From CALODL01 sp942492115 (GTDB lineage: Bacteria; Planctomycetota; Phycisphaerae; UBA1845; CAIVHJ01), in the NCBI GenBank assembly GCA_942492115.1, contig CALODL010000008.1:1-64000 (forward strand): a stretch of 64,000 bases of DNA, written 5' to 3'. The translations under genes and the position numbers were made by a program. Below the pieces are notes generated by a model. That model worked only from the letters and a program-made list of their open reading frames with translations, had not been told where the DNA came from and made no database searches. Below, piece by piece: positions 63,487-64,000 of the stretch; position 1 is the first letter of the stretch, and each line of letters starts with the position of its first letter.

Positions 63487-64000
63487 ATGGAACAATCATC
63501 AGCGCACAAGCGCAACAGCGTGGCCCGTCTCGGCACCGGCCAGCTGGTCGGGAAGTACCGGCTGTCCCGTCGGCTCGGGGAAGGCGGTTCGGGCGAGGTG
63601 TGGAAAGCACTCGACACCGTCGAAGGCATCTGGGTGGCTCTGAAAATTCCGCTGCCCAATCTTCACGGCGAAACCGACCACCAGGCTCTGAGACGCGAGG
63701 TGCGTCTGGTCGCTTCACTGCGCCACAATAACATTCTGCCCATCAAGAACGCAGATCTCATCGATGGCCGCGTCGTGCTGGCGACTGAACTATCGGTCGG
63801 TACACTGGCAGATCGCCACCGTCCGATGGCTGCCCGGCGTGTACTGCGGATCATGGACCAGGTTCTGAAGGGCTTGGCGTATGCCCACAGCAAGCGGGTG
63901 GTGCATTGCGACGTGACGCCGGGGAATATCTTCCTGTTCCCCGACGGACGTGCGGCTCTGGGCGATTTCGGGATCAGCCGTGTCATGCGCCCGCACATGG
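63487..64000 (+). CDS. Serine/threonine protein kinase, N-terminal part (runs off the window)
   Basis: The first 171 residues of a Hanks-type (PknB-like) kinase, cut by the window end. ATG 63487. The glycine loop is LGEGGSGEVW (31-39), the ATP-binding lysine VALKI (K53), the helix-C Glu in REVRLV (E71), the catalytic loop HCDVTPGNIF (H140, D142, N147) and DFG at 160-162. The usual HRD arginine is Cys, marking a non-RD kinase, which in other systems tends to be regulated without activation-loop phosphorylation. The C-terminal sensor domain is not visible. Confidence 0.9.
   Translation, partial: MEQSSAHKRNSVARLGTGQLVGKYRLSRRLGEGGSGEVWKALDTVEGIWVALKIPLPNLHGETDHQALRREVRLVASLRHNNILPIKNADLIDGRVVLATELSVGTLADRHRPMAARRVLRIMDQVLKGLAYAHSKRVVHCDVTPGNIFLFPDGRAALGDFGISRVMRPHM

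Overview
The window reads as chromosomal DNA of a high-GC Gram-negative bacterium. It most likely belongs to the Planctomycetota, probably a Phycisphaerae-like lineage. The evidence is an isolated 16S rRNA gene with its own terminator and no 23S or 5S behind it, a 16S probe site resembling the planctomycete EUB338-II variant, many pseudopilin-like exported proteins, large secreted proteins with dockerin-like and thrombospondin-3-like calcium repeats, and a lineage-specific family of small membrane proteins carrying a Cys4 zinc ribbon (CxxCxYDLRG...CPECG). The class-level placement is inference; no database search was possible.

Layout. 1-16 kb is mostly housekeeping: the start of a PcrA/UvrD helicase (with a local double frameshift), two tandem zinc-ribbon membrane proteins, a PhnP-like metallo-hydrolase, topoisomerase I with six C-terminal zinc ribbons, a PpiD-like periplasmic foldase, the operon rimO-pgsA-uppP, a GroES-like protein without groEL, a BtpA-family protein and a prolyl oligopeptidase. 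16.5-22.5 kb holds a YjbQ protein, a GNAT enzyme and two divergent glycerol-3-phosphate-acyltransferase-like paralogues either side of an ArnT-like glycosyltransferase. 22.6-24.6 kb is a complete stand-alone 16S unit with promoter, structured leader and terminator. 25-29 kb has a Tat-exported class V aminotransferase, a GNAT-nitrilase fusion and an AmpG-like transporter.

29.5-39.1 kb is an accessory surface/secretion locus. Three tandem pseudopilin-like genes alternate with a LamG-dockerin-cohesin-like secreted protein; after the first pseudopilin that partner survives only as a head-plus-tail deletion scar. A giant double-propeller protein and a fourth pseudopilin follow. 39.2-45.2 kb is a cluster of zinc-ribbon membrane proteins around a tRNA-Arg and a group II intron, and 44.1-45.8 kb has short inverted repeats bracketing single genes. 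45.8-60 kb is a second accessory block: secreted propeller, dockerin and cohesin-like proteins, a DUF4215-repeat protein with an IPTL-CTERM-like tail, a metzincin protease with its coupled partner, a LuxR-type regulator, a stand-alone GroEL apical-domain protein, an EGF-repeat protein and several broken relatives. 60-64 kb returns to cell biology: a two-thioredoxin protein, RtcB RNA ligase with archease, tRNA-Met and the start of a Ser/Thr kinase.

The most interesting signals are (1) a GroEL apical domain encoded alone, (2) a recurring secreted architecture in which a variable N-terminal domain is joined to a Cys-rich dockerin-like pair and a cohesin-like LRGYQLHL domain in one polypeptide, found in three intact genes and one fragment, and (3) the tandem pseudopilin/LamG unit with its precise deletion scar.
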